Shown here piece by piece: positions 43,726-51,940 of a stretch of DNA of 64,000 bases. This stretch comes from Grimontia indica (GTDB lineage Bacteria > Pseudomonadota > Gammaproteobacteria > Enterobacterales > Vibrionaceae). Position numbers and translations under genes: made by a program. The stretch's first letter is position 1, and each line of letters starts with the position of its first letter. The stretch is taken from positions 124,001 through 188,000 of the forward strand of contig NZ_ANFM02000027.1 of the NCBI RefSeq assembly GCF_000333895.2, written 5' to 3'. Under the pieces are notes generated by a model, which saw only the letters and a program-made list of their open reading frames with translations, was not told the DNA's origin and ran no database searches.

Positions 43726-43753
43726 AAAATGCCGCGTAATAACGCGGCATTTT
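43726..43753. terminator. Bidirectional terminator between fds and SIP genes
   Basis: AAAATGCCGCGT and ACGCGGCATTTT form a 12-base-pair stem between convergent genes. Confidence 0.92.
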
Positions 43754-43772
43754 AGATAAGCGAAGATGATCT

Positions 43773-44546
43773 TTAAGCAATAGCCTCAGCATCCTTCTGC
43801 TTGATCACTTTGTGGCCTTCTTCAGTTACGCCGTTTTTCCAATAGCTGCTGATGTAAATATTGTCTCGCTCGACGTTTCTTTCATTGCGGAAATATTGGC
43901 GTAGCGAGCGCATAGAATCGAACTCGCAGGCACACCAGATGGCAGCGTTACCATCCAGCCATTCTTTTTCCTGAACTTGCTCTGCCAGTGTTTTTTCGCC
44001 TTTAACCAGCCAGTCGATTTGCATCCCTTCAGGGGCTTGAATCGGCTGAATGTCGTCTTGAGAAAGCACTTCAATGACCGCATGGCCTTTTGCATGTTGA
44101 GGTAGCGAAGCAATTTTGACAGACAGTGCTGGAAGGGCAGTCATATCGGCAGCCATAAAGAACCAATCTGCTTCTTTGTTGATTTCCTGAATGGTGCCTG
44201 GGCCAGCAATCGTCATGGTATCGCCAACTTTGGCGTTCATTGCCCAACGAGCGGCATGGCCACAACCACAGTCATCAACCTTATGGCGGACAAAGTCTAC
44301 TGTGATCGTGTGTGTGCTGAAATCCAACTCGCGGATAGTGTAGGTGCGCATAACAGGCCTTTCGCCCGCTGGAAGTGAATTCAGATCTGTGCTGCCATCC
44401 GGCGCAAACATTAACTTAATATATCCGCCTTCGCAGTTGGCAGGAAAGCGGGAAAGTCCTTCACCATGCATCACGATACGCTGCATATTGGGAGTAATGG
44501 CTGTGCTTGCTTCGACAGTAAGCTGAATCGGGCTCGGTTTCTTCAT
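43773..44546 (-). CDS. Siderophore-interacting protein (NADPH-type ferric reductase)
   Basis: This 257-residue protein is of the ViuB/YqjH kind: an FAD-binding half with PVMRTYTIRELD (R-x-Y-T, flavin contact) and DFVRHKVDDCGCGHAARWAMNAKVGD, and a C-terminal NAD(P)-binding half (ADWFFMAADMTALPALSVKIASL; SSYWKNGVTEEGH). It reduces iron in imported ferric siderophores in the cytosol. A Fur box lies about 60 bases upstream. Confidence 0.92.
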   Translation of the reverse strand: MKKPSPIQLTVEASTAITPNMQRIVMHGEGLSRFPANCEGGYIKLMFAPDGSTDLNSLPAGERPVMRTYTIRELDFSTHTITVDFVRHKVDDCGCGHAARWAMNAKVGDTMTIAGPGTIQEINKEADWFFMAADMTALPALSVKIASLPQHAKGHAVIEVLSQDDIQPIQAPEGMQIDWLVKGEKTLAEQVQEKEWLDGNAAIWCACEFDSMRSLRQYFRNERNVERDNIYISSYWKNGVTEEGHKVIKQKDAEAIA

Positions 44547-44603
44547 TATTCTTCTCTGACTACTTTACTTCACCCTAAAATACGTCGCCTTTGTGAAGAA
44601 TTC

Positions 44604-44622
44604 AATGATAACGATTATCATT
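44604..44622. promoter_or_regulatory. Fur box upstream of the SIP gene
   Basis: AATGATAACGATTATCATT is a near-perfect palindrome made of the GATAAT-type hexamers recognised by Fur, 58 bases before the SIP start on the minus strand. Confidence 0.85.
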
Positions 44623-44660
44623 TGCGTAAATTTACATTGTTGGCTGTCGCCGGAAACAAA

Positions 44661-44682
44661 AAAGACTCCCAAAGGAGTCTTT
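44661..44682. terminator. Terminator of the small exported-protein gene
   Basis: AAAGACTCC and GGAGTCTTT form a stem with A-rich and T-rich flanks, ending the minus-strand gene at 44702. Confidence 0.88.
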
Positions 44683-44701
44683 TTACTTGGCTTGTTAGCT
44701 A

Positions 44702-45010
44702 TTAACTGCGGTCACGTGGAACGTACTTGCGTACGGTCTCTGTGTTGCCCTGATCGTCAGTAATGGTGAAATCTACGTACTGTGAGCGGTTAGACAGCAG
44801 GTTAAAAAACGTGGTGCCATTCTCGTTTGTACTTTGTGTAAAGTTCTTCGCAGAAACATTTGCGCCTTCGACTGGTTGACCGTCACGAAGTACTTCGATG
44901 ATAGCTGCACCATTGCGAGCATTAACTGAAACATCAAGACCGTGACTTGGCATTGCCGTTACAGACATTGAAGCGAATAGCAGGCTGATTGCAGTCATTG
45001 TCGTTTTCAT
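44702..45010 (-). CDS. Small exported protein with a beta-sandwich-like domain
   Basis: The 102-residue protein has a signal peptide (TTMTAISLLFASMSVTAMPS). The mature part (LDVSVNARNGAAIIEVLRDGQPVEGANVSAKNF, NENGTTFFNLLS) has the pattern of carboxypeptidase-regulatory or Ig-like beta-sandwich domains. I do not recognise a named family. Periplasmic or secreted. No regulator site seen. Confidence 0.7.
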   Translation of the reverse strand: MKTTMTAISLLFASMSVTAMPSHGLDVSVNARNGAAIIEVLRDGQPVEGANVSAKNFTQSTNENGTTFFNLLSNRSQYVDFTITDDQGNTETVRKYVPRDRS

Positions 45011-45325
45011 AATCGTATCTCCAATTGCATTGTTATTGATTTCGTGTTGCTACAGAGATAACGATAGGTTTGTACCGATAGAAAAAAAACCGGAAAAATT
45101 CGTGGGACTTGCTCAAAAACTTGGTGCAAGAATTTTGATTTAGGACGGTCTACGCGGGTGGGTAATAAGAGGCAATATAAAATGCTGTACGAAGTTACAG
45201 AGTAGACAATAGCGAGAGTTTTTTACTTTTACACTTGAGTTGACGAAAAATGTGATTCATATGGCGTTCGTGTATACCAGAACGCCATCGGTAGAATTGT
45301 TTCTACTGGGTAAGTGACGACTCAA
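45011..45325. other. Intergenic region with a hairpin
   Basis: The region holds the promoter of the small exported-protein gene at its left end. At 45261-45288 ATGGCGTTC pairs with GAACGCCAT; this probably ends the Gfo/Idh gene (minus strand). No ORF. Confidence 0.6.
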
Positions 45326-46459
45326 TTAGTTTGCGGCTTTGAAGCCGAGGCCGCTATCGATAAACGTTACAACTTTGTGAGTACGAATAGCCTCCTGCGC
45401 CGCCAGCCCAATTACCACGGCTTTCAAACCATCTTCCAATGACACTTCTACATCTTGCTCACCTAGCACTGCGCGCTGGAATTTCTGATGTTGGTAGAAA
45501 GTGGAGCCATTATGGTCACCCGCTTCGAGAAGAGTCGGGTCTACAGGCACTTCCATTTGTTTTGGTCCCTTGGGATCACGGGGGCTGGAAATGACTTGGG
45601 CGACAGGGGGCTCGCCAAGGGTTTCTGTCGGCCAGAAACGGCCAGGGCCGGGAACCAGACATTCCACCTTGCCTTTGTCGCCGACAACGCTGATCTCTTC
45701 TTGGTAACGGGAGCCTTCGGCGAACATGCAAAGCTCCAAGCTGGCACGGGTGCCGTTGTCGAATTCCACGGTGACATAGGCATTATCGAGGATGTCCGGT
45801 GCTTCGCCGTTGTAGGATTCGTCCTTGTGGTTGACGGCTTGACTGCCGGAAGCAAAGACTCGAATAGGGTTAGCGTTGGCCATCAGTCGCATCAAATCAA
45901 AGAAGTGGCAGCATTTCTCGACTAGTGTACCGCCGGTTTTGTGGTTGAAACGATTCCAGTCATCCACTTTATGCAGGAAAGGAAAGCGGTGCTCGCGAAT
46001 TGAAAACAGATGGCGTTGGCCAATCTCGCCTTGTGCTAGCAAATCGAGCAATAAGGTGATGGGTGGCATGTAGCGATACTCCATCGCAACCCAAATTGGA
46101 GCAGGGTGGGATTTTGCAGCTTCAACCAAACGCGACACATCGTCAATCTGCGTGCAGATGGGTTTCTCAATCAAGATTGGCAGTGAGCAGCGGCTCATGA
46201 TGCCTAGCAATTGCTCGGCATGCTGGAAGTTAGGGGTCGCGATAACGAGGGCATCGACATCGTTTGCTTCAAGTAATTCATCCAAACCTTCAACTGTGCG
46301 GGCGGTTGGCACTAACGTCTGCGCTTTTTCGCGCATTTCTGCGTTAGGTTCGGCAAGCACGGTGATTTCTACATTCTCTAAAAGTTGGATGTTCCGGATG
46401 TGCTCTTGTCCCATCATGCCGCAGCCGAGGATGCCGTAGCGAATTACTTGATCTGTCAT
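45326..46459 (-). CDS. Gfo/Idh/MocA family oxidoreductase
   Basis: The 377-residue NAD(P)-dependent dehydrogenase has the Rossmann loop GILGCGMMGQEHI (residues 9-21), the AxPNFxHAE segment, the EKP motif in PILIEKPICT (about 93-102) and the C-terminal substrate domain. Members act on sugars, inositols and sugar acids. It lies 50 bases downstream of the GntR regulator and probably forms one operon with it, opposite the monooxygenase-TRAP operon; a sugar-type substrate for the whole locus fits this. Confidence 0.88.
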   Translation of the reverse strand: MTDQVIRYGILGCGMMGQEHIRNIQLLENVEITVLAEPNAEMREKAQTLVPTARTVEGLDELLEANDVDALVIATPNFQHAEQLLGIMSRCSLPILIEKPICTQIDDVSRLVEAAKSHPAPIWVAMEYRYMPPITLLLDLLAQGEIGQRHLFSIREHRFPFLHKVDDWNRFNHKTGGTLVEKCCHFFDLMRLMANANPIRVFASGSQAVNHKDESYNGEAPDILDNAYVTVEFDNGTRASLELCMFAEGSRYQEEISVVGDKGKVECLVPGPGRFWPTETLGEPPVAQVISSPRDPKGPKQMEVPVDPTLLEAGDHNGSTFYQHQKFQRAVLGEQDVEVSLEDGLKAVVIGLAAQEAIRTHKVVTFIDSGLGFKAAN

Positions 46460-46509
46460 TCAGTCCGTCCCTTAAGTTTGTTTGGTAGCCTGAGAGGCTA
46501 TCGTTGTCG

Positions 46510-47217
46510 TTATGTCCATCGCGCTGCATAGCGCACGTTTACCGGGTCATACCAAGTGAAAGAAACCTCTTCGATGCGATCCCGGTTTGACCAGCTCAAG
46601 CGCTCTATGTAGCCGCATGCAGAGCCAATCTCAGGTTTAAAGTCTTGGTGCTTCCAGTCCGGTACATGATCGACCGTGATGCTGTCCTGCACCTTTGAAA
46701 TCCAAAAGCCAAGTTTTTCGCGGTAATACACATACAGTGATTCCACGAGATCGTCTTGGGCGATATCGTCTTTGTGCTCTCCGCTGATCCAAATCTCTTC
46801 CATGGCAGCAGGTTGTTGGTCGAGTTTTCTCAACCGGCGGAAACGCCATAGTTGCGCGTTTGATTCCAACCCCAACAAAGAAGCCACATAAGTATTGGTG
46901 TGTTGCTCCACGCTCAGAAAGTCGGCGTTTGGCAAGCCACCACCTGATTTCAACTCAAGGCGGAAAAAGTGATACACAGCCGAATTGTCAGGCGTGTTTT
47001 TCACGTAAGTGCCGGAGCCCTGAATCCTTTCCAGCAATCCATTCTGTTCAAGCTCGTTCAGCGCTTTGCGCAGCGTGCCGACAGCAACCCCCAGCTTTTT
47101 TGCCAGTTCAGCTTCAGTAGGCAGCCTCTCTCCCGGCAACCAATAACCTGCCGAGATTTCTCTTCGCAACAACTCGCTTATCTGGATGAACAAGGGTAAT
47201 CGTGTTGATTCACTCAT
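46510..47217 (-). CDS. GntR/HutC-type regulator with UTRA domain
   Basis: The 235-residue regulator has an N-terminal winged helix (residues 6-72: LLRREISAGYWLPGERLPTEAELAKKLGVAVGTLRKAL) and a C-terminal UTRA ligand domain, whose effectors are often sugars or sugar phosphates. It is divergent from the monooxygenase operon with a 234-base gap that contains a perfect 16-base palindrome, its likely operator. Confidence 0.9.
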   Translation of the reverse strand: MSESTRLPLFIQISELLRREISAGYWLPGERLPTEAELAKKLGVAVGTLRKALNELEQNGLLERIQGSGTYVKNTPDNSAVYHFFRLELKSGGGLPNADFLSVEQHTNTYVASLLGLESNAQLWRFRRLRKLDQQPAAMEEIWISGEHKDDIAQDDLVESLYVYYREKLGFWISKVQDSITVDHVPDWKHQDFKPEIGSACGYIERLSWSNRDRIEEVSFTWYDPVNVRYAARWT

Positions 47218-47296
47218 TTTCTAAAAATCTCAAAATTGATAACCGTCGATATATTAGAAGGTTACTGAGCTTATTTCTGTTTCCGCGCTCAGAGAG

Positions 47297-47312
47297 TGAA
47301 TGAATTCATTCA
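47297..47312. promoter_or_regulatory. Palindromic operator candidate for the GntR regulator
   Basis: TGAATGAATTCATTCA is a perfect palindrome midway between the GntR gene and the monooxygenase operon. A further half-like ATTCATTCA occurs near 47357-47365. The spacing suits repression of both directions. Confidence 0.65.
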
Positions 47313-47451
47313 TCATTGATTTACTTTATTTGTAAATCTTATAGCATTTATTAACAATTCATTCACTAATCATTTTCATTTCGATGGGAATGAAAAGCAA
47401 CAAGAACAATAACGTTGGTTGGCTTTTTACAATAAGAACAGGAGAGTTCAG

Positions 47452-48609
47452 ATGAGTGTCGTGCCTATCACGAGTGAGGGGTTAGATGCCGCCGAGGTAT
47501 CTTGGTTTGCGCCGCTTTGTAGTGACGATTACCGTTATTTAGGTGTGCCAGATGGCGCGTTGCGAAGCAGCTGGGAGAATACCCGCGATATCGTTTTGAC
47601 TGCCGAGAAGCAGGGCTTTCGCAACATTCTTTGCCCGTCCTCGTATCAGGTTGGGCAAGACACCCTGACCTTCGCTTCCGCGATGGGCCCGCTTACTGAG
47701 CGCATCAACTTGCTTGCAGCAATTCGATGTGGAGAAGTGCATCCGGCGATGTTGGCCCGTTCGGTCGCGACGCTTGATCACATCATGAAAGGGCGTTTGA
47801 CGCTGAATGTCATCTCCTCTGATTTCCCTGGTGAGAAAGCGGATAGCGCTTACCGCTACCGCCGTTCAAAAGAAGTGGTCGATATTCTTCGTCAAGCCTG
47901 GACGCAAGATGAAATCCGCTACGACGGAGAAATCTACAAACTCGACCCGCTTTCTGCCGATCCTGTTCGTCCCTATCAGCAAAACGGTGGTCCACTTCTT
48001 TACTTCGGTGGCTACTCTCCGGATGCCCTTGAACTGTGTGGTTCAGACTGTGACGTGTACCTGATGTGGCCAGAAACCGAAGACATGCTGGAATCACGCA
48101 TGAAAGCGGTGAATGAAGTGGCGCAACGTCATGGACGTACACTCGACTATGGCCTTCGTGTTCACATGATTGTTCGTGATACCGAAGCAGAAGCCCGTGA
48201 ATATGCTGAGTCTCTGGTATCTAAGCTCGACGACGACTTTGGTCAATCGATTCGCGAGCGCGCGTTGGACTCGAAAAGTCTTGGTGTTGCTTTTCAGTCT
48301 AAACAGCGTGAACAGGCAGACCAGTTTGGTTTTACCGAACCGAATCTTTGGACCGGTGTTGGCCGCGCCCGCTCTGGTTGTGGTGCAGCGTTGGTGGGCA
48401 GTGTCGATCAGGTGCTGACCAAGATTGAACGCTACAAGAAAATGGGTATCCGCGCCTTTATCTTCTCTGGCTACCCGCACAAATCTGAATGTGAAATTGT
48501 CGGCCAGAAAATTCTACCAGAGCTTAAAACCTGCTCAATGCCTGAAGAATACGGCCGTGTTCCGGCGACCACCCCTTTGACTCCACTTGGCGCAGGAGAG
48601 CGCAAATAA
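47452..48609 (+). CDS. SsuD-type FMNH2-dependent monooxygenase (putative sulfosugar/alkanesulfonate)
   Basis: The protein has 385 residues from ATG 47452 (AGGAGAG upstream). It is a bacterial-luciferase-like (LLM) enzyme of the SsuD group: SWFAPLCSDDYRYLGVPDGALRSSW, NILCPSSYQVGQDTLTFASAM, RLTLNVISSDFPGEKADSAYRY and NLWTGVGRARSGCGAALVGS. Such enzymes split C-S bonds with O2 and FMNH2, releasing sulfite. The neighbours (aldo-keto reductase, flavin reductase) match SmoC of the sulfo-SMO sulfoquinovose pathway. Substrate is inferred. Confidence 0.88.
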   Translation: MSVVPITSEGLDAAEVSWFAPLCSDDYRYLGVPDGALRSSWENTRDIVLTAEKQGFRNILCPSSYQVGQDTLTFASAMGPLTERINLLAAIRCGEVHPAMLARSVATLDHIMKGRLTLNVISSDFPGEKADSAYRYRRSKEVVDILRQAWTQDEIRYDGEIYKLDPLSADPVRPYQQNGGPLLYFGGYSPDALELCGSDCDVYLMWPETEDMLESRMKAVNEVAQRHGRTLDYGLRVHMIVRDTEAEAREYAESLVSKLDDDFGQSIRERALDSKSLGVAFQSKQREQADQFGFTEPNLWTGVGRARSGCGAALVGSVDQVLTKIERYKKMGIRAFIFSGYPHKSECEIVGQKILPELKTCSMPEEYGRVPATTPLTPLGAGERK

Positions 48610-49511
48610 TGAAATACACAGAACTGCATCCGTCACTGTCTGCTTTCAGCCGCTTAGTTTATGGCGTTTGGCGTTTGTCGGATGATGAGAACACCTCAGA
48701 GGCGCATGTTCGCGCGAAAGTTGATGCGTGTCTGGAGCAAGGCATCACCACCTTTGACCACGCTGACATCTATGGTGACTACTCCTGTGAAGAGGTATTT
48801 GGTCAGGTGCTCGAAGCGACTCCTTCACTTCGTGACCAGATTCAGTTGGTGTCGAAATGCGACATCATGCTGCTGTCAGAAAAATACCCGAACCGCCGTG
48901 TTAAATACTACGACACCTCAGAAGCGCATATCCGTCAGTCAGTTACCAACTCTTTGCAGAACCTGAAAACTGATCACCTTGACTTACTGCTGATACACCG
49001 CCCGGATCCGTTTATGGATCATAGTGAAACAGGGAATGCGTTAGATTCACTGATAGATGAAGGCTTGGTGAAAGCGGTCGGTGTTTCGAACTTTAAATCG
49101 TGGGATTGGGAGTTGCTGCAATCTGGTATGCGTCATCCATTAGTGACCAACCAGATTGAAATGAGCCTGATGACCCGGGATTCCTTTACTGACGGCACAG
49201 TGTCGTTCATGCAAAAAGGCGGCATTAAGCCAATGGCATGGTCGCCACTGGCTGGTGGTGAACTGTTTGGCAACAGCGAGGCGGCGCAGCGAGTGAAACC
49301 TTTGTTGCATCGTGAGGCCGAGAAATTCGATGTCGGTATTGATGCCGTCGCGATTGCTTGGCTTCTCGCACACCCTGCAGGCATTTTGCCGGTGTTGGGT
49401 ACCAACAATCTTGAACGTATCCGTGGCATAAGCGACGCGCTGAAAGTCTCGATAGATAGAGAGACCTGGTTTGAACTTTGGACGGCTGCAGCAGGGGAGG
49501 AAGTAGCATGA
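48609..49511 (+). CDS. Aldo-keto reductase (YdhF-like)
   Basis: The 300-residue TIM-barrel oxidoreductase has the catalytic tetrad Asp53, Tyr58, Lys83, His130 (HADIYGDY, VSKC, LLIHRPDP) and the C-terminal NADP loop (VLGTNNLERIRGI). Start ATG overlaps the monooxygenase stop by one base; the flavin reductase start overlaps its stop by four. In the sulfo-SMO pathway the equivalent SmoB reduces the 6-oxo-sugar made by the monooxygenase. Confidence 0.9.
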   Translation: MKYTELHPSLSAFSRLVYGVWRLSDDENTSEAHVRAKVDACLEQGITTFDHADIYGDYSCEEVFGQVLEATPSLRDQIQLVSKCDIMLLSEKYPNRRVKYYDTSEAHIRQSVTNSLQNLKTDHLDLLLIHRPDPFMDHSETGNALDSLIDEGLVKAVGVSNFKSWDWELLQSGMRHPLVTNQIEMSLMTRDSFTDGTVSFMQKGGIKPMAWSPLAGGELFGNSEAAQRVKPLLHREAEKFDVGIDAVAIAWLLAHPAGILPVLGTNNLERIRGISDALKVSIDRETWFELWTAAAGEEVA

Positions 49512-49981
49512 GCCGCGAACTGAGAAACGCACTTTCCTGCTTTGCCACTGGTGTCACAGTGATTACAGCGCGCCATGAAGGGCAGGATTATGGATTGACG
49601 TGCTCGTCTTTCAACTCTGTTTCTTTGGAGCCAGCGATTGTGCTTTGGAGCATCAACCGCACATCGTCAACCAAACAACCGATTCTGGAGTCTGGTGGCT
49701 ACACCGTGAGCGTGCTGGCGGTGGAACATTCCGAGCTTGCGATGAAGTTCTGCCGTGACAGCCATGAAGAGCGCTTCCGTGGTGTGGAGATCCAACGTGC
49801 ACCGAGTGGCCGTGCCATCATTGAAGGTGCTGTCGCCTGGTTTGACTGCGACTTAAACGGTGTCGTCAGTGCAGGTGACCACGATATCCTGCTTGGCAAA
49901 GTGACCGACTTTCACTCGCAGCAGGGTGATGGATTAGTGTTTGAACGCAGCCGCTTCGGCAAGGTAGGAGAAGTCGCTTAA
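49508..49981 (+). CDS. FMN reductase, flavin-reductase-like domain (SmoA/RutF type)
   Basis: The protein has 157 residues from ATG 49508, overlapping the previous stop. FMN-binding features include ALSCFATGVTVITA, GLTCSSFNSVSLEPAIVLWSINR and the C-terminal GDHDILLGKVTDF (catalytic His region). It supplies FMNH2 to the monooxygenase at 47452. The TRAP small permease gene starts at its stop. Confidence 0.92.
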   Translation: MSRELRNALSCFATGVTVITARHEGQDYGLTCSSFNSVSLEPAIVLWSINRTSSTKQPILESGGYTVSVLAVEHSELAMKFCRDSHEERFRGVEIQRAPSGRAIIEGAVAWFDCDLNGVVSAGDHDILLGKVTDFHSQQGDGLVFERSRFGKVGEVA

Positions 49982-50511
49982 TGGCAGTGGTGAAGTCAGT
50001 CATTTCGGTGCTGGAAACCGTCAATAACACATTGGATCGCATTGGTGCATCCGTAGCTTGGGTGCTGGTGGCCTTGATGGTGTCCAGCATTCTACTGCAG
50101 GTGGTGTGTCGCTATGTGTTCAATGCTGCATTGCCTTGGCCGGAAGAAGTCGCCCGGGCATTGATGATTTGGATGATGGCATTGGTTGCAGGGCAAGCGT
50201 ATCGAAAGGGCATGTTTGTCTCTATCGATATGATTTTCAATTATCTGTCACCAAAAGTGGCGCAGGTGATTCGTATTCTGCTGCTGGTGATTGCCTTTGC
50301 CGTACTGATCCAACTGTTCGTCATCGCACTGGAATTTTTTGACCGCGGCTTTCGAACCCGTGCAGCATCTTTTCCGCTGAAGCGGGCGTGGATCTATCTC
50401 GCGATGCCGGTGTGCTTTGGCACCATGTTGCTCGCTAATTTAGAAATGTTCCTGAAAGCGCTTACTCATAAAGAAGAGGGTGCCATCGCTGCGCAAGCTG
50501 GAGAAAGCTGA
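49981..50511 (+). CDS. TRAP transporter small permease (DctQ family)
   Basis: The 176-residue inner-membrane protein has four hydrophobic helices and the family segment PWPEEVARALMIWMMALVAG in helix 2. It pairs with the DctM subunit. Its ATG shares a base with the flavin reductase stop, tying transport and desulfonation enzymes into one operon. Confidence 0.92.
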   Translation: MAVVKSVISVLETVNNTLDRIGASVAWVLVALMVSSILLQVVCRYVFNAALPWPEEVARALMIWMMALVAGQAYRKGMFVSIDMIFNYLSPKVAQVIRILLLVIAFAVLIQLFVIALEFFDRGFRTRAASFPLKRAWIYLAMPVCFGTMLLANLEMFLKALTHKEEGAIAAQAGES

Positions 50512-50549
50512 GTAGTCAGGCGTTGGTAATCATAAGGATGTGGCTGTAA

Positions 50550-51836
50550 ATGTTGATCTTCTTTCTACCTCTGTTTTTGGTTTTTCTTCTCGTCGGCATG
50601 CCGGTGTTTTTCGCGCTGCTCGCCGCTCCGGGCTTCATGCTATATGCCGAAGGTATGGACAGGGATATTCCCCTGCTGTTTCGTAATATCTACAACGGTA
50701 TCGACTCTTTCCCGCTGATGGCTATTCCATTCTTCATGCTCGCGGGGGAGGTAATGAACCGGAGTGGGATCACCCTGAGTCTGGTGAATTTCTCGCAATC
50801 ACTTATCGGTCATGTACGCGGTGGTCTGGCTCACGTCAACGTGATGTCGAGCATGCTGTTTGCGGGGCTTTCCGGTTCTGCCGTGGCGGATACCTCTGCT
50901 ATTGGTTCGATGATGATCCCTGCGATGGAGAAGAACGGGTATTCCCGTAAGTTTGCGGCAGCCATTACCGCGGCCTCCTCAGTGATTGGCCCAATCATTC
51001 CGCCTTCCGGCATCATGATTATTTACGCCTACACCATGGAAATTTCCGTGGCGGCACTGTTTGCGGCGGGAGTGGTTCCGGGCGTGATGATTGGTGGTGG
51101 CTTGATGCTGTTGATCGCGCTGCTGGCGAAAAGCCAGAACCTGCCGATTGCCAGTGAAAAAGCAACATGGCGTGAACGCGGAACAGCCACCAGAAAGGCC
51201 TTCTGGCCGCTGTTGACACCCGTGATCATTCTGGGCGGCATATTGGGTGGTATCTTTACACCGACTGAAGCTTCTGCCGTTGCGGTGCTTTATACCTTGG
51301 TTGTCGGCATGTTCGTGCTTCGCACTGTGAAGCTGAAAGACATCCCGGACATTTTTACCGCAAGTGCCAAGTCGTCAGCCGTAATTCTATTGTTGGTTGG
51401 CGCAGCACTGGCGTTCAAAACCGTGGTATCGCTTTCCCATGCGGCAGAATCCATGGCGCATTGGACACTGAGTATCAGTGAGAACCCGCTGATCTTACTG
51501 TTCCTTATCAACATTTTGCTTTTTATAGTTGGCATGTTCCTCGATGCAGGTCCGGCCATCATTATTCTGGGGCCAATTCTGGCGCCGGTTTTTGTCAGTC
51601 TGGGCATAGACCCAGTGCATTTCGCCATCATCATGAGCGTGAATCTCACGGTGGGATTGGCGACGCCTCCAATGGGACTGGTGCTGTTTGTGGCATCAAG
51701 CGTATCTGGCGAGAAAGTCGAAACGTTGTCCCGCGCGATTCTGCCGTTTCTGGCAGTGGAAGTGGTAGTGATCTTCCTGATTACGTTTTTCCCGTCTCTT
51801 TCTATGACCATTCCGCAATGGCTGGGTCTGGCATGA
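50550..51836 (+). CDS. TRAP transporter large permease (DctM family)
   Basis: The 428-residue protein has about 12 hydrophobic helices. Family motifs: SFPLMAIPFFMLAGEVMNRSG and SGSAVADTSAIGSMMIPAM (sodium-site repeat), ITAASSVIGPIIPPSGIMI, and the second repeat PTEASAVAVLY and VNLTVGLATPPMGL. Na+-coupled uptake of a small organic anion with the receptor at 51941. Confidence 0.95.
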   Translation: MLIFFLPLFLVFLLVGMPVFFALLAAPGFMLYAEGMDRDIPLLFRNIYNGIDSFPLMAIPFFMLAGEVMNRSGITLSLVNFSQSLIGHVRGGLAHVNVMSSMLFAGLSGSAVADTSAIGSMMIPAMEKNGYSRKFAAAITAASSVIGPIIPPSGIMIIYAYTMEISVAALFAAGVVPGVMIGGGLMLLIALLAKSQNLPIASEKATWRERGTATRKAFWPLLTPVIILGGILGGIFTPTEASAVAVLYTLVVGMFVLRTVKLKDIPDIFTASAKSSAVILLLVGAALAFKTVVSLSHAAESMAHWTLSISENPLILLFLINILLFIVGMFLDAGPAIIILGPILAPVFVSLGIDPVHFAIIMSVNLTVGLATPPMGLVLFVASSVSGEKVETLSRAILPFLAVEVVVIFLITFFPSLSMTIPQWLGLA

Positions 51837-51870
51837 GCCGGTTTGGTTTTTTTACTCTTAACAAGCAACC

Positions 51871-51886
51871 GAGAACGTAAGTTCTC
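51871..51886. other. Small hairpin between dctM and dctP genes
   Basis: GAGAAC-GTAA-GTTCTC can form a six-base-pair hairpin in the 104-base gap between the large permease and receptor genes. It could be a stability or processing site that raises receptor output. Confidence 0.4.
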
Positions 51887-51940
51887 ACCTTATGTGGAAC
51901 AGCCTTTGGGCTGGCAATCACGGAAGTGAAAAGGTGAAGT

